Below, in pieces: positions 18,777 to 19,374 of a DNA stretch of 19,374 bases. Location: assembly GCA_015852425.1 (NCBI GenBank), contig JAAAIG010000744.1, forward strand, positions 1-19,374, read 5' to 3'. A model generated the notes under the pieces. It saw only the letters and a list, made by a program, of their open reading frames with translations, was not told the DNA's origin and searched no databases. The position numbers and the translations under genes were made by a program. Position 1 is the first letter of the stretch, and each line of letters begins with the position of its first letter. The stretch comes from Gryganskiella cystojenkinii (taxonomy: Eukaryota > Mortierellomycota > Mortierellomycetes > Mortierellales > Mortierellaceae).

Positions 18777-19076
18777 ATGTTCAATCTTAGATTTGTACTC
18801 CCCGTAGCCGCTATCGCAGCCCTGAGCCTCGCAATCTCGGCCGTGCAAGCTGTTGCGACTCATAGAAACTATAGATGCTCCTATGGGAATCAGCCGGACT
18901 CCAACGCCGACACAGTGCAGGCTTGTAACTCCATTGGTCGCACAATCTGCCAGGACTCGAACTACGATGCATGGTGTAAGCAGCTGAATTCAGATCAAGT
19001 TCAGGCGTTTACTTCCGGATGTAGAACTTACTGGTCAGTTTACAGTCCCAACAACGGGTGCCCTACGTACAATTGA
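18777..19076 (+). CDS. secreted six-cysteine peptide (99 aa)
   Basis: This is a single-exon gene. Residues 1-25 are a classic signal peptide: basic R5, hydrophobic core LPVAAIAALSLAISA, and cleavage motif AVQA. The mature ~74-residue peptide has six cysteines at 34, 50, 58, 67, 82 and 95, enough for three disulphides, with aromatic residues and no transmembrane or GPI signal. The final residues are NNGCPTYN. Small secreted Cys-rich peptides in fungi act as effectors, surface-active proteins or antimicrobials. The spacing does not match the hydrophobin pattern (no CC doublets) or any family I recognise, so I assign no function. The ATG follows a short leader after a strong TATA box. A-rich 3' sequence with AATAAAAA near 19100 probably provides polyadenylation. 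Confidence 0.9.
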   Translation: MFNLRFVLPVAAIAALSLAISAVQAVATHRNYRCSYGNQPDSNADTVQACNSIGRTICQDSNYDAWCKQLNSDQVQAFTSGCRTYWSVYSPNNGCPTYN

Positions 19077-19198
19077 GCGAGATGCTCTGCAGACTTAGAA
19101 TAATAAAAACCAAAAAAAAAATAAAAATACAAAAATACAAGATAGTCTTGATGGCGCGGTATTAGGATATTCATGTGCAAGGTTTACGGACATGTTAA

Positions 19199-19374
19199 TT
19201 ATTGTATATGCAAAAGGAACAAATACCTTTTCTGTTGTAATTGTTCTTTTTTTTTTAGTTTATTTACTCTTCTAGACTTGTGTGATCTGGCATTGTGACC
19301 TTTCTGACCACAGCGACCACAGGTATTGGTCTTTTTTTTTAACTCTGTGAAGCTTTTGATCCGTCGATTTGGAG
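19199..19374 (-). CDS. C-terminal end of a zinc-knuckle protein, transposase-like (partial)
   Basis: From the right edge the minus strand is open for 57 codons to TAA at 19201-19199. The sequence reads PNRRIKSFTELKKKT, then the knuckle CGRCGQKGHNARSH, then a basic Lys/Arg/Gln tail. The pattern is C-x2-C-x4-H-x4-H. Retroviral-type knuckles are C-x2-C-x4-H-x4-C, so the fourth ligand is changed from Cys to His. A GRP(R)xRRI-type basic stretch followed by CxxCGxxGHNxRxC is the usual C-terminus of Mutator-like and FAR1-type transposases, which suggests a transposon-derived gene continuing to the right. Two A-runs within the reading frame (nine and ten bases) could be slippage-prone. An intact element and a relic cannot be told apart from this end. 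Confidence 0.6.
   Translation of the reverse strand, partial: PNRRIKSFTELKKKTNTCGRCGQKGHNARSHKSRRVNKLKKKEQLQQKRYLFLLHIQ

Noticed and set aside
1..19374. tRNA, rRNA or CRISPR-like arrays
   Set aside because: I saw no convincing tRNA B-box with a matching fold, no rRNA-like sequence and no regularly spaced identical repeats; the minisatellite units are contiguous and have no spacers.

Overview
The window looks like nuclear DNA of a filamentous fungus, most likely of the Mortierella group (Mortierellomycota). The reasons are GT-AG introns that are mostly short (46-139 nt, one of 365 nt), mid-GC coding exons in AT-richer intergenic DNA full of pyrimidine tracts and A/T runs, and proteins with long Ser/Thr/Asn/Gln tracts. 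F-box/leucine-rich-repeat proteins, a single-pass membrane protein of unknown family and small Cys-rich proteins also fit. The lineage is inferred from style; there is no rRNA or other marker.

Layout. Position 1-61 (-) holds the first 20 codons of a gene leaving the left edge, whose start looks like the helix of a fungal F-box protein. It diverges from a two-exon gene (790-1336, +) for a 147-residue protein with a possible C-terminal tail anchor. The stretch 1337-2985 has no convincing gene but contains a decayed ~24-bp minisatellite. At 2986-3411 (+) lies a Cys-rich, Ser/Thr-stalked protein with a GPI-like C-terminus and no visible signal peptide. At 3660-4259 (+) is a small acidic gene, readable only with a 46-nt intron and one frame change. 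It is either a pseudogene or a sequence error.

The core is a convergent pair of F-box/LRR genes. GRR1 (5809-9167, +, one intron, 997 aa) is the fungal SCF substrate receptor. Facing it across 136 bp is a 1377-aa gene on the minus strand (13576-9304, one intron). Its F-box appears split by about 400 residues of low-complexity sequence, and it ends in a hydrophobic helix that could anchor it in a membrane. Both would work as SCF ubiquitin-ligase adaptors, one probably soluble and one probably membrane-bound.

The stretch 13628-16352 is mostly gene-poor, with one possible minus-strand exon (14807-15091). A three-exon gene (16353-18210, +), whose first exon has only 4 coding bases, encodes a 550-aa single-pass membrane protein with a CCC-containing juxtamembrane segment. 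A compact promoter (TGACTCA site, palindrome, TATA box) precedes a gene for a secreted six-cysteine peptide (18777-19076, +). The right edge (19199-19374, -) carries the last 57 codons of a zinc-knuckle protein resembling the C-terminus of a Mutator-like transposase.

I do not see an operon-like or defence-like multigene system. The most unusual items are the split-F-box, tail-anchored protein, the 4-nt coding exon, the minisatellite and the transposase-like tail.
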